Below are positions 16,602 through 25,402 of a stretch of 64,000 nucleotides of DNA, piece by piece. Where the stretch lies: assembly GCA_902516425.1 (NCBI GenBank), contig CABXYE010000001.1, positions 59,845-123,844 on the forward strand, given 5' to 3'. A program made the position numbers and the translations under genes. The stretch comes from an uncultured Pelagibacteraceae bacterium. Lineage in GTDB: Bacteria; Pseudomonadota; Alphaproteobacteria; Pelagibacterales; Pelagibacteraceae. Under the pieces are notes generated by a model that searched no databases, was not told the DNA's origin, and saw only the letters and a list, made by a program, of their open reading frames with translations. Each line of letters begins with the position of its first letter. Positions within the stretch are counted from its first letter, which is position 1.

Positions 16602-17044
16602 AAGGCGTCAGTCTTATTGAGTCTCTAGTTTGTTTAGTAATAATCGGAATAGGTTTTATCGGGGTTAACCAAATGATGAGCTATGCCACAACTTCAATTG
16701 ATAGATCTGTAGATGCAAATAAGATTAATTTTTTATCTGAAACAGCAATTGAAGACATAATGGGAGATACTAATAATGCTTCAAATTATAATTTTACTCA
16801 ACAATGCACTAAAAACTATAGCTCTTCAGGATCACTTTCCGAGAAAGCAAAAACTAAGTGGGCAAAACATTTTATGCAAGAAAATCAATTGAAGATAAAT
16901 AATCAATTTAAAAAATTACCGTGTGATCAACTAGATACTAAAGAAGCCACGATAACATCTGGATCTGATGGAACCTCTGTAAAATTTAAATTTAAGTCAA
17001 ACAAAGGGAAAAAAGAGAAATTTATTGGAGTGGTGGTGAAATGA
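16580..17044 (+). CDS. Minor pseudopilin PilV-like
   Basis: A 154-residue protein with leader MVRTKKIKG/VSLIESLVCLVIIGIG, the class III signature with Gly at -1 and Glu at +5 and the SLIESL wording usual in PilV/GspI proteins. The mature part is short, polar and basic, with two Cys (QQCTKN, LPCDQL). It overlaps the preceding gene by 22 bases and the PilW-like gene by four. Assignment as PilV rests on this motif and on the order FimT-V-W-X-Y1. Confidence 0.78.
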   Translation: MVRTKKIKGVSLIESLVCLVIIGIGFIGVNQMMSYATTSIDRSVDANKINFLSETAIEDIMGDTNNASNYNFTQQCTKNYSSSGSLSEKAKTKWAKHFMQENQLKINNQFKKLPCDQLDTKEATITSGSDGTSVKFKFKSNKGKKEKFIGVVVK

Positions 17045-17769
17045 AAAAATTAAAGGGCTTTTCACTCATTGAAACTCTAGTAGCGATGGTTATTGGGGCG
17101 ATTTCAATAGCAGCAATTTCATATTCATATATTTATTTTAATAGCAGTTATCAAAAAATTACGGATAAAGCTAAAATGAGCAAAGCAGGAAGATCATCTC
17201 TTCAAACAATCGCCAAAGATCTTAGAAATGCAGGTTATAAAAATATAAATTACACAAGATCAACTTGGGATAGATGGATTGAAAAAATAGATGCACACAA
17301 CGGGACTAAAGGTGACAAGTTAAGAATTTGGTATAACATTTCAACACAGGATAGAATAGAGATTAGTTATTATTTAGAAAGGAATATATCTGGAGAAACT
17401 TATCTTGTTAGAGAAGTAATTGAAAACCCAGTGGTTAGTCCAATGAAGAGAAACTGTGAGAGATTTGATACACAAAAAAACTGTGCTCCAATAACAATAA
17501 TAGAAAATGCTACAGATTTTCAGGTTTTTTTTAACGACAAAGATGGTAACAGGTTAAATAATGTTAATATTTCATCAACCGAAAATCAATCTAAGGTTCA
17601 TACGGCCGAAGTTTATATTACTGTAAGATCACCTAATGAATTATTGAAAAATCCAATTACGTTTGAAATGTTAAATGGAGGTACTGCCGGGCAGTTTACT
17701 AAAAGTGATAGATATTTAAGAGAAACTTTTTACATAAGTGTTTATTTAAGAAATGTTGTTAAATTATAA
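17041..17769 (+). CDS. Minor pseudopilin PilW-like
   Basis: A 242-residue protein, MKKLKG/FSLIETLVAMVIGAISI, with Gly at -1 and Glu at +5. The mature chain contains RSSLQTIAKDLRNAGY, the helix motif typical of PilW/GspJ minor pilins (LxxxLRxAGY), and two Cys in RNCERFDTQKNC that could form a disulfide. The length is usual for PilW. It sits between the PilV-like and PilX-like genes, overlapping each (4 and 17 bases). Confidence 0.85.
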   Translation: MKKLKGFSLIETLVAMVIGAISIAAISYSYIYFNSSYQKITDKAKMSKAGRSSLQTIAKDLRNAGYKNINYTRSTWDRWIEKIDAHNGTKGDKLRIWYNISTQDRIEISYYLERNISGETYLVREVIENPVVSPMKRNCERFDTQKNCAPITIIENATDFQVFFNDKDGNRLNNVNISSTENQSKVHTAEVYITVRSPNELLKNPITFEMLNGGTAGQFTKSDRYLRETFYISVYLRNVVKL

Positions 17770-18367
17770 AAAAAGAAAAAATGAAAAAGGATTTGCTATA
17801 GCTTTAGCATTGCTTATGCTAGTAGCTATGTCTTTAATGGGTGCATCTTTAATGGTAATAGCAGCTAGTGATCATAAACAAAATGGAAACCTTAATATTA
17901 AACAACAAAGTTTTTATGCAGCTGAAACTGGTATTACCGAAGCTAAAAAATGGCTTAGCACTCAATCATCACTAACAATTGGAAGTGATCCAAGTAATCA
18001 ATTGAGTTTTTGTAAAACTTCTTTTTTTCCTGAGTTATCTACTCCGAAAGCTGTAAAAGATTATGTAGAAAAAAAAGATTTAAGCGAGCTAATTGTTGGA
18101 GAAAGCAAATTATCTGATTATAGTTATGAATATTTTATTACCTATACACCCGATGCTAACGGAAACACCCAGAACGCTCTAACTTCAACCGTTTCAGGTG
18201 CTACTGGAGGGGATGTTTCTCAGGGCACCACCTATAAAAATACAGGCACATCTACTGCAACATATTACAATATTTATTCATGTGGCTGCGATTCAAGTAA
18301 AAACTCCTGTAATCCTGATAATAATGTTATTACAGCTTTACAATCAACTATTACACTTACTAATTAA
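17753..18367 (+). CDS. Minor pseudopilin PilX-like
   Basis: A 204-residue protein with KRKNEKG/FAIALALLMLVAMSLM at its N-terminus. The mature hydrophobic helix lacks Glu at +5, as is common in PilX/GspK. It continues with SFYAAETGITEAKKWLS, the AAExG motif characteristic of PilX proteins. Cys in SFCKTS and near the C-terminus (SCGCDSSKNSC) suggest disulfides. It overlaps the PilW-like gene and is followed directly by a small lipoprotein gene and the PilY1-like gene, the canonical pilW-pilX-pilY1 order. Confidence 0.82.
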   Translation: MLLNYKKRKNEKGFAIALALLMLVAMSLMGASLMVIAASDHKQNGNLNIKQQSFYAAETGITEAKKWLSTQSSLTIGSDPSNQLSFCKTSFFPELSTPKAVKDYVEKKDLSELIVGESKLSDYSYEYFITYTPDANGNTQNALTSTVSGATGGDVSQGTTYKNTGTSTATYYNIYSCGCDSSKNSCNPDNNVITALQSTITLTN

Positions 18368-18889
18368 ATGAAAAAAATATTATTTATATTATTTACTTTT
18401 ATCTTAAGTTCACAACCTCTAATAGCATGTGATTTTAAAATAATAAATTTTGGTGATAGCAAAGATAAACTTGTTTCAATAAGTCCTGGTGCACTTGTGT
18501 TTGAAAACCAGTTTGGAGGTGAAAATGCAATAATCCCAATAACTGATATTTGCAAAAATGATAAAAATTTAGAGGGCACAAAATTAGATTATCTTTTTAT
18601 GAATAAAAAATTAGTTTTGATAACTCTTTTAAGAGGTAACATGGATGATGCTGCTTTATTGGATTTTGCAATGCTTAAGTATGGCTCGTTTAAACTTCCA
18701 ATAGGAACTGAAAAAAACAGCTGGAGAGGAAGCTACGCTTGGGAGGTTGGAAACGATATTATAAATTATGTTAGAACGGATATACCTCAAGGCAGTGCAG
18801 AGCTTTTAGAAGTAAGTAGCAAACTGTACTCTACAGATTTAAACGAATATTTAGAAAAAGTGGGAAAATGGTTCGACTCTCAGGAATAA
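18368..18889 (+). CDS. Probable lipoprotein in the minor-pilin operon
   Basis: A 173-residue protein starting one base after the PilX-like stop. The N-terminus MKKILFILFTFILSSQPLIA is a signal peptide ending in LIAC, an acceptable lipobox with Cys21 as first mature residue. The rest is a soluble alpha/beta domain of about 150 residues with no motif I recognise. Its last 22 bases overlap the start of the PilY1-like gene. Position suggests a pilot or accessory protein for the tip complex or secretin, which is inference. Confidence 0.7.
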   Translation: MKKILFILFTFILSSQPLIACDFKIINFGDSKDKLVSISPGALVFENQFGGENAIIPITDICKNDKNLEGTKLDYLFMNKKLVLITLLRGNMDDAALLDFAMLKYGSFKLPIGTEKNSWRGSYAWEVGNDIINYVRTDIPQGSAELLEVSSKLYSTDLNEYLEKVGKWFDSQE

Positions 18890-21800
18890 TATTATTAATT
18901 TTTTTGCTAATTAGTCAAACAGAGGCGTTTGCAAAAAACCCACCTCCTGGTACGGGTACCTCTGATGTTCCTGCAAATATTTTGATAATGTTGGATAATT
19001 CTGGGAGTATGAGGACAAGACTATCCACAACAAATAGTCTCTATTATCCGGTAGATGTTGAAACTGATAGCTCTGGAAATATTTATGTTTTGGAATATGC
19101 TTACGATAGAATTAAAAAATTTGATAGTGCAGGAAATTATCTAACATCTTTTGGAAGATATGGCAGAAATTGTAATCAGTGGAGAGATGCAAGACAATTT
19201 CAAGTCTTTGGTGATCGTATTTATATTGCTGACTACACAGGTAATAGATTAGTAGTCTTAGACTTAAATGGAGGTTGTGTCGCAACAACATCCACAAGGT
19301 TCGCCAGACCCAATGGTATAGCTGTAAATAATAATTATATTTTTGTAGGAAATACTGGATCGACAATTGAAAAATTTAGAAGGAGTAATAACAGTCAATA
19401 TAATTATCAATCATTCAATTCTGGAGATGTTAATTGGGCATGGGGTATGTCTTTTAATAGCGCAGGTAACAGATTAATTGTTTCAAGTATTAGAGGAATA
19501 ATTACTGAATTTGCTACTAGTGGTGATGGAAGCCAATTAAGTTTACAAAGAAAAATAAGTAGGTCAGCAAATATTACTGACAGTGGTTTTGACAGTAGCG
19601 GTAATATATATGCAACTGAAATTAGTAGACTAAGGAAATATAATTCAAGTTTAAGTTATCAATCACAAAAAACAGGATTTCGAAATCCGTATGGAATGCA
19701 TACTGATAGTAGCGACAATATCTACGTATCTGATTACCGTAATCATCGTGTAATAAAATATGATACAAATTTTAATCAATTGTTACAAATTGGTGGTTCA
19801 AGCTCAGCTACAAGAATTTCTGCTGCAAAAAAAGTTATCAGACAAATAGTTTCTAACACTGATCTTACTTCAGGAGCAAATTTTGGATTAATGGAATGGG
19901 GTTCCCCTAGTCGATTGAGACTTCTTGTTCCTATAAGTGATAATGGAGCATCAAGAATATATAATAGTGTTGGTTCGGTACGAGCATCAGGTGGAACTGA
20001 TCTAAACTACGCTTTGAACTTTGCAAGACGATACTATACTGGTCAAACACGATTTGGTGCAGTTCCTAATTATGGTAAATCCTGTGCTCAAAATTATATA
20101 ATTGTTATAAGTGATGGTATTTGGGGAAATCACTCAGGAGTATTAAGTAAAGCCACAGCTTTAAAAGACCAACATAAAGTAAAAACTTTTGCCGTTGGCT
20201 TTGCTTTAAGTGGAGCAAATTATAGGTATTCATCATTAGCAACGGCTGGGGGTACTTCTACCCCTCTTTATGCAGATAATGAGGCACAATTATTAGCAAC
20301 TTTAACAGATGCCATCAAACAAGCTATATCAGGAAAACTTACCTTTACGACCCCTGCTGTTATGTCTGACGTTCAAAGGGGTGATTTTGTTTACCAAGCA
20401 ACTTTTGAATACGCAAGTAATAAGCAATGGGAAGGTAGTATAAAAAAACATAAATTAAATACCAACGGAACTCTTGGTGCAGTATCATGGGATGCAGCAG
20501 AAAAACTTAATAACAAAGATCCAGCTAATAGAAGTATATGGACAACAGGTATTACAACTTCTGGGTTGAATAACTTTGTAACGAGTAATAGAGATGAGTT
20601 AGCAAGCTTAATATTTCCTACATCTTCACCAACTAATACTCAATTAGATAATTTAATTAATTTCATTAGAGGTGTTGATACTTATGATCAAGACGGCGAT
20701 AATAGCACCACTGATAGCATACATAAACTCGCTGACATATATCATTCTAACCTTGTTGTAGTTGGGGCCCCTGAGGCTTCCTCTACGGCATCTAATACAT
20801 CAAATTTTGATAAAACAGATGTGAAATATAGAATTGATAATGGTTATAATAATTTTAAGATTAATAATTCTTGCGGTGTCGTATGTAATAACAGGGAAGA
20901 AGTTATTTATGCAGGATCAAACAATGGTATTCTTCATGCATTTAAAACATCAGACGGTGATGAATTATGGGGATTCATTCCCCCTGCAGTAGCTGGAAAT
21001 TTAGAGCGTATTCCATCTACCAAAGCAAATGCGACTAATCCTATTTACGGAGTAGATGGATCACCAATAGTTAAAGATGTTTATTATGATGATACACCAA
21101 ATGACAATATTTCAAATCCAAGATGGCGGACAATTTTAATTAGTGGGTTGGGTGCAGGAGGAAATGGTTTTTTTGCTTTAGATGTAACTAATGTAAATAG
21201 TCCAAAACAAATTTTTTCAATTAAAAATGATCCAGTAAATCAAGTAATTACTCATTGGGATAACACTGGGTTAAGTAATGATTATAGTTATGCAGGGGGA
21301 AGTATTCTTCCTGAATTTGATTATCGAAAATTGGGAGAAACTTGGTCAAGTCCAAGAATAATAAGAATTAAAGTTGATGGTAAAGATAGATGGGTTTCAG
21401 TTTTTGGGGGTGGCTACAACCAAGCGGTCAATCCAAATTATGGTTCAGCAGTTTTTGTTGTTGATATTGAAAACGAAGGTAAATTGTTAAAAGTTATAGA
21501 TATTGAGGACCAAATAGGCCAAGCTTACGGATGGACAGGTAGACTTTTCAAAAGAGTAGGTGGAGTGTTAGTTCCTGATAGTAATGGAAATGAAAATCAA
21601 AAATTTATTGTTCATGGTAGTGTATGTTATGATCCCAACAAAAGTGAGCACATGACTGCAGAGTTTACACCTAGAGTAAATTTCTCAATTACATATAAAA
21701 CAGTTGGAAATCTTGAGTGTGTAGACTTCGTAGAATTTGATGAAGCTTGGCCTAATACAAGAGAAGGGGGGCCTCCTAAACCAGATTATGGAAATTATAT

Positions 21801-22641
21801 TTTTCGTAAAATGGCAAATGACATAATAAATTCAGTACCAGCAGATTTAACAGTAATAACTGCCGATGGAACCAGTAAAGCCGATTATGAAGGTGCTTTA
21901 GTTTATGCGACCGATCTTGAAGGTAAAGTGACAAAGATAGATTTAACAAAACCCTTCACAATAGATACTAGTTCATCTAGTAGTAAATTTAGAACTATCA
22001 AAGAGGACATTGGTCAGACCACCCTATTCATTACTGAGGCAACTTCAGATAACGGTAGGTTTCTATATACAAGAACAAGCGCAACTATTAATAATGATAA
22101 TAATTTGTGGTTATACTTTGGAACTGGAAATACTCAAAAATTACAAGAGCAATCTGGTCAAATTCAAAACAGACTATATGGAATTAAAGACAAAGATTTT
22201 CCTAATTTTGCCCCAGTATCACCAGCAGGAGATATTTCAAAGTGTAAGACCGCACCAACCTGCCCAAATGCTAGTGATCTAGGATGGTATGTGAATTTAC
22301 CTAATTTTCAAAAATTAACTGCCGAACCAACAGTAGATAAAAATAGAGTTTATTTTCCAATCTATGAACCAACTACAGGAAACAATGCTTGTAAAACAGG
22401 AAAAGCAATTCTAACCGGCTATGATACTAAGTGTGGAAACTCAGTTTTAAATGTTGAAGTTGGTACAGGAGTTTTATCAAAAGTTGTTGTTCAGGGAGAT
22501 AATTTATATGTTGGTATAGCTGGTGTAGCTAAAGAGAATATTGATGGATTTACATCATCTGGAAACATAATCACGGGAAAATCTGGAGCTCAAGGTACCG
22601 GAGGTGCAGTTCAAACCCAGTATTGGAAAGAAATAGATTAA
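18868..22641 (+). CDS. PilY1-like pilus tip protein with an NHL propeller inside its von Willebrand domain
   Basis: A 1257-residue secreted protein. After a signal peptide (about 1-22), ILIMLDNSGSM supplies the first MIDAS motif of a vWA domain (Asp43, Ser45, Ser47). The rest of the vWA fold resumes only at about residue 311: ATRISAAKKVIRQIV, then GGTDL with Thr377, then VISDG with Asp416. Residues about 57-309 between these are NHL-type blades (VDVETDSSGNIYVLEYAYDR, NIYVSDYRNHRVIKYD). The C-terminal half is the PilY1/Neisseria PilC propeller (EVIYAGSNNGILHAFKTSDG, ISGLGAGGNGFFALDV). An acidic loop DQDGDNSTTD near residue 610 may bind calcium. PilY1 proteins sit at the tip and affect adhesion and retraction. 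The 3-prime end lies in a 51-base direct repeat shared with 24492-24542. Confidence 0.88.
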   Translation: MVRLSGIILLIFLLISQTEAFAKNPPPGTGTSDVPANILIMLDNSGSMRTRLSTTNSLYYPVDVETDSSGNIYVLEYAYDRIKKFDSAGNYLTSFGRYGRNCNQWRDARQFQVFGDRIYIADYTGNRLVVLDLNGGCVATTSTRFARPNGIAVNNNYIFVGNTGSTIEKFRRSNNSQYNYQSFNSGDVNWAWGMSFNSAGNRLIVSSIRGIITEFATSGDGSQLSLQRKISRSANITDSGFDSSGNIYATEISRLRKYNSSLSYQSQKTGFRNPYGMHTDSSDNIYVSDYRNHRVIKYDTNFNQLLQIGGSSSATRISAAKKVIRQIVSNTDLTSGANFGLMEWGSPSRLRLLVPISDNGASRIYNSVGSVRASGGTDLNYALNFARRYYTGQTRFGAVPNYGKSCAQNYIIVISDGIWGNHSGVLSKATALKDQHKVKTFAVGFALSGANYRYSSLATAGGTSTPLYADNEAQLLATLTDAIKQAISGKLTFTTPAVMSDVQRGDFVYQATFEYASNKQWEGSIKKHKLNTNGTLGAVSWDAAEKLNNKDPANRSIWTTGITTSGLNNFVTSNRDELASLIFPTSSPTNTQLDNLINFIRGVDTYDQDGDNSTTDSIHKLADIYHSNLVVVGAPEASSTASNTSNFDKTDVKYRIDNGYNNFKINNSCGVVCNNREEVIYAGSNNGILHAFKTSDGDELWGFIPPAVAGNLERIPSTKANATNPIYGVDGSPIVKDVYYDDTPNDNISNPRWRTILISGLGAGGNGFFALDVTNVNSPKQIFSIKNDPVNQVITHWDNTGLSNDYSYAGGSILPEFDYRKLGETWSSPRIIRIKVDGKDRWVSVFGGGYNQAVNPNYGSAVFVVDIENEGKLLKVIDIEDQIGQAYGWTGRLFKRVGGVLVPDSNGNENQKFIVHGSVCYDPNKSEHMTAEFTPRVNFSITYKTVGNLECVDFVEFDEAWPNTREGGPPKPDYGNYIFRKMANDIINSVPADLTVITADGTSKADYEGALVYATDLEGKVTKIDLTKPFTIDTSSSSSKFRTIKEDIGQTTLFITEATSDNGRFLYTRTSATINNDNNLWLYFGTGNTQKLQEQSGQIQNRLYGIKDKDFPNFAPVSPAGDISKCKTAPTCPNASDLGWYVNLPNFQKLTAEPTVDKNRVYFPIYEPTTGNNACKTGKAILTGYDTKCGNSVLNVEVGTGVLSKVVVQGDNLYVGIAGVAKENIDGFTSSGNIITGKSGAQGTGGAVQTQYWKEID

Positions 22642-22661
22642 ATAAGCTTTATCCAACTAAA
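22611..22661. repeat. Direct repeat, copy 1 (3-prime end of pilY1)
   Basis: This 51-base stretch, covering the last codons and stop of the PilY1-like gene, recurs in the same orientation at 24492-24542 with four mismatches and a 29-base exact core (22617-22645). The offset is 1881 bases. The repeats bracket the two minus-strand genes at 22693-24317. Confidence 0.85.
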
Positions 22662-22692
22662 ATAAAAAAAATTATTTAAATTGTTAAGGTAA

Positions 22693-23478
22693 TCATTTAA
22701 TAGTTATTGTCACCTTTGGTTCCATCGGTTCAAAATAACAAAGGTCAGCTTGTGTTGGATGTTCAGAGGCTTTTATAGCAGCTGAGGTTCCAAAAGAGAT
22801 ATCTATAATGGGAGAAATTAAAGCAACTGTATAGGGGTTCGAAAGTGTATATACCATCACATGGTCGTCTGAAGTGCTCCCATTTGCGTGTTGGGTTTGA
22901 AAAGTTGAAATTACACCCTGATCATAAGTAACAGTTTGTTCATTAGATAAGCCTAAGTTACCGCATTCAGCGTTTCCACATGTTTTCATTTTATCATTCT
23001 TTAAATATAATTCAGCCTCCGCAGCAGTTCCTCCATCCTCTATTACTGGAGTTCTATCATATTTCTCTGTACCGTCTAACGCACCTCCAGGATACGCAGA
23101 ACCAGACAACGCTGCTGTTGTAGTGCAATTTGCAGTTACACCTGAAACTTCTAAGTCAGCTTTTATAGTAAACTTTCTATCAATAGTTACTCTCATATGG
23201 GTATATCTTTCTCCAAGTGGTAATAGTGCAGTGTTGCCGTACGAGGCTGCGGAAGCTCCAGCATTTGCAGAAGCAATATCAACTATTTTGTCGATATTTC
23301 CAATTACAACTGCATTTTCACAACTACTGACGCTTGTACTCGCAGTGCAAAGTTCAACTTTTTTCATTGTAACTTTATATACATCTGCTTTACCAGTAGT
23401 GCTCGCGGAATAAGAATTATTTAAAAAAACTAATAATAAGATTTTTATAAAGATTGTTATTTTAGAAAATTTACTCAT
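22693..23478 (-). CDS. Secreted protein of unknown function paired with an inverse-autotransporter barrel
   Basis: A 261-residue protein with a signal peptide (about residues 1-25, ending SYSA). The mature part is beta-rich and Ala/Ser/Thr-rich, with Cys in ELCTAST, SSCENA, ANCTTT, KTCGNAECGN and DLCYFEP, possibly three disulfides. I do not recognise the family. Its start overlaps the stop of the inverse-autotransporter-like gene by one base, so the two are one operon. A surface or periplasmic role linked to that barrel is plausible. It lies within the segment bounded by direct repeats. Confidence 0.7.
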   Translation of the reverse strand: MSKFSKITIFIKILLLVFLNNSYSASTTGKADVYKVTMKKVELCTASTSVSSCENAVVIGNIDKIVDIASANAGASAASYGNTALLPLGERYTHMRVTIDRKFTIKADLEVSGVTANCTTTAALSGSAYPGGALDGTEKYDRTPVIEDGGTAAEAELYLKNDKMKTCGNAECGNLGLSNEQTVTYDQGVISTFQTQHANGSTSDDHVMVYTLSNPYTVALISPIIDISFGTSAAIKASEHPTQADLCYFEPMEPKVTITIK

Positions 23479-24317
23479 TAATCTGTTCTTGATATTGTTG
23501 ACATTCCTTTAAACTCAACCACAATTTTATTATTTCTTTTTACTTTTTTTAGCAATTCTCCTGACATATCTTTTTCCTTTTTCCAGGCTAAATTACTAAA
23601 AAGACCATCTTTTAGAGATGGACCAGTTCTTGGAGGGTGTATTAATATTATTCTGGCATACCACTCATCTTCAAGACCTTTTTTATCTTTATCATCATAT
23701 GCGAGTTCTAAATTTAAATTTGGATTTAAAAGTAACTCTGAACCTAATTTCATACCTTTAATATCGTCTCTATCTATTCCATCCCACTCATAAGTATTAA
23801 CAAAAATATCAGCCCAATGCATAAAAGGAACTTGAGAAGCTAATCTAAGATCATAACCATCTAAAACTTTTTCGTCAGTTCCATCATCAATTCCAATATA
23901 ATAATTGTAGCCAAAATCTAGTACTGAATTTCTTACCTCAATGCCTAAACTGGATCTCTTATTGCCTATCTCATCAAAATCTAGAAAAGCATTAAATCCT
24001 GTCACTGTAGTTTTATTGTCATTTAAAATTCTTTTACCAAATCCAAGATTTAAAACATTTCTCTCATCATTATTCTTTTCAGTGTTAAAAATAGAGAATT
24101 GCGTAAAAAAATTTCCGTTGGTTGTTTTTTCAATTTCTCTAACTCCTAGAATACTATAATCAGGCTTAAAATTTTCACGTAGATCTATGCTCACCTCTGT
24201 ATCTCCTGTTCCTGGAATTAAATTACCTATGTAACCTGAAATATTATTCAAAATATCATCTGAATAAACATTAGTTGTTATAAAAATTGACAGTATAACG
24301 CCGAAGAACTTTTTCAT
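23478..24317 (-). CDS. Inverse-autotransporter (intimin/invasin-type) beta-barrel without a passenger
   Basis: A 279-residue protein with a signal peptide (KKFFGVILSIFITTNVYS) and the features of the inverse autotransporter beta domain: LGFGKRILNDNKTTVTGFNA, SLGIEVRNSVLDFGYNYY and DGYDLRLASQVPFMHWADIF followed by VNTYEWDG. In intimins and invasins this barrel is followed by Ig-like passenger domains. Here the chain stops right after the barrel end (NNKIVVEFKG), leaving no passenger. The partner at 22693-23478 may serve instead, which is speculation. The pair sits between direct repeats behind pilY1, so it may be an acquired cassette. Confidence 0.8.
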   Translation of the reverse strand: MKKFFGVILSIFITTNVYSDDILNNISGYIGNLIPGTGDTEVSIDLRENFKPDYSILGVREIEKTTNGNFFTQFSIFNTEKNNDERNVLNLGFGKRILNDNKTTVTGFNAFLDFDEIGNKRSSLGIEVRNSVLDFGYNYYIGIDDGTDEKVLDGYDLRLASQVPFMHWADIFVNTYEWDGIDRDDIKGMKLGSELLLNPNLNLELAYDDKDKKGLEDEWYARIILIHPPRTGPSLKDGLFSNLAWKKEKDMSGELLKKVKRNNKIVVEFKGMSTISRTD

Positions 24318-24324
24318 TCATGAT

Positions 24325-24537
24325 TTATAATAATTTTTTTCTATAAAAAAAAGGTTTTTTTTCATCTAATTTACCGCTAAATACTAAGTAACCATCTTTA
24401 TTACAAAATCTTTTTCCAATAAGATTTAATCCAGCATTAAAAATTTGGCCATGATATGCATCACAATCTTTGCAGTGATATCCTGTACATTTCAAATCCA
24501 GTATTGGAAAGAAATAGATTAAATAAACTTTACTCAA
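24325..24537 (-). CDS. Doubtful 70-residue frame partly inside the direct repeat
   Basis: A TTG-started frame of 70 residues. Its first 15 codons are the reverse complement of the second direct repeat copy, so they are unlikely to be an original N-terminus. The rest has Cys in LKCTGYHCKDCDAYHG and KRFCNKDG and a basic tail. It overlaps the end of pilD by four bases and ends eight bases before the inverse-autotransporter gene. It may be a remnant of a gene cut when the segment was inserted, or chance. Confidence 0.3.
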   Translation of the reverse strand: MSKVYLIYFFPILDLKCTGYHCKDCDAYHGQIFNAGLNLIGKRFCNKDGYLVFSGKLDEKKPFFYRKKLL

Positions 24538-24542
24538 CTAAA
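24492..24542. repeat. Direct repeat, copy 2 (overlapping the pilD 3-prime end)
   Basis: Second copy of the pilY1 3-prime end, same orientation, four mismatches in 51 bases with a 29-base exact core at 24498-24526. It abuts the stop of the convergent prepilin peptidase gene. The copy has no reading-frame reason to exist here, so it is a scar of duplication or integration. Confidence 0.85.
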
Positions 24543-25286
24543 AATAAAAAAGTAAATTATTGAAGCCAAAATTAGAAAAGGTCCAAAAGGTATTGCAGTT
24601 TTAAGAGAGCTTTTTCTAGTTATTAAATTAGGAACTGAGAAAATCAAACCTAAAATGGCTGCAATAAATAGTGTGATAAAAATTGATTGAAAACCCAACA
24701 AAAAACCAATTGCAGATAAAAGTTTTGCATCTCCAAAACCCATTGCTTCAACTTTTTTAATTTTTTTATAAGAAATTATTATAAGCCAAATGACAAAATA
24801 ACCTAACAAACCTCCAAATAAAGATGAGAACATATCTTGATTTAGATTTAAAGAAGTTGCCGGAAGAAAATTTTTTATAATACCAATTGATAGTAAAGAA
24901 AAATTTAAACTATCTGGAATGATAAAATGTTTTATATCAATAAAAAAAATAATAAGAAAAATATAAAAGATTAGACTTACAATTATGATGTCTAAATAAT
25001 TAGATACTACAGCAAAAACAAAACATAAAAATAATGCTGAAATCAGTTCCACTACAAAATACTGTAATGAAATTAATTTTTTTCCACACCGGCATCTAAA
25101 TTTTAAAATTATAAATGAAACTAAGGGGATATTATCAAACCAACTGATCTTTTTTTTACATTTTGGACAGAAAGATCTTGTGTAAATAATATCAAGATTT
25201 TTTGGTAAACGATAAATACAAACGTTCAAAAAGCTACCTATCACAGCACCAATTACAAAAATTAGAAAAAAGTTATTCGAAAGCAA
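24534..25286 (-). CDS. pilD: Prepilin peptidase / N-methyltransferase PilD
   Basis: A 250-residue polytopic membrane protein of the GspO/PilD family. The N-terminal methyltransferase-linked part has SFLNVCIYRLPKN and the zinc-type cysteines FCPKCKKKISW and CRCGKKLIS. The two catalytic Asp of the aspartic peptidase are visible in IDIKHFIIPD and GFGDAKLL. About seven to eight hydrophobic segments follow. It cuts and methylates all the prepilins of the locus. The start used here is TTG at 25286, right before the family's opening residues. Length is slightly short but normal. Two small open frames are packed one base apart upstream. Confidence 0.93.
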   Translation of the reverse strand: MLSNNFFLIFVIGAVIGSFLNVCIYRLPKNLDIIYTRSFCPKCKKKISWFDNIPLVSFIILKFRCRCGKKLISLQYFVVELISALFLCFVFAVVSNYLDIIIVSLIFYIFLIIFFIDIKHFIIPDSLNFSLLSIGIIKNFLPATSLNLNQDMFSSLFGGLLGYFVIWLIIISYKKIKKVEAMGFGDAKLLSAIGFLLGFQSIFITLFIAAILGLIFSVPNLITRKSSLKTAIPFGPFLILASIIYFFIFS

Positions 25287-25287
25287 A

Positions 25288-25401
25288 TTAGATTTTTATT
25301 TGAGCTGTAATTTCTAAAACTTGCTCAATTATATAGTTTAATAGTATTAAACCATCTTGATACACTATTTCTAAATTGGGTGTAAAAATAGAAATTTCCA
25401 T
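25288..25401 (-). CDS. Possible 37-residue peptide between two pilus-locus genes
   Basis: An ATG-started frame (start at 25401, TAA at 25288-25290) encoding a 37-residue peptide, MEISIFTPNLEIVYQDGL and a hydrophobic-polar helix after it. It fits exactly between the 75-residue membrane protein gene and pilD with one base on each side, the same packing as other genes here. No recognisable motif and no strong ribosome binding site. It could be chance, but the fit is suggestive. Confidence 0.4.
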   Translation of the reverse strand: MEISIFTPNLEIVYQDGLILLNYIIEQVLEITAQIKI

Positions 25402-25402
25402 A

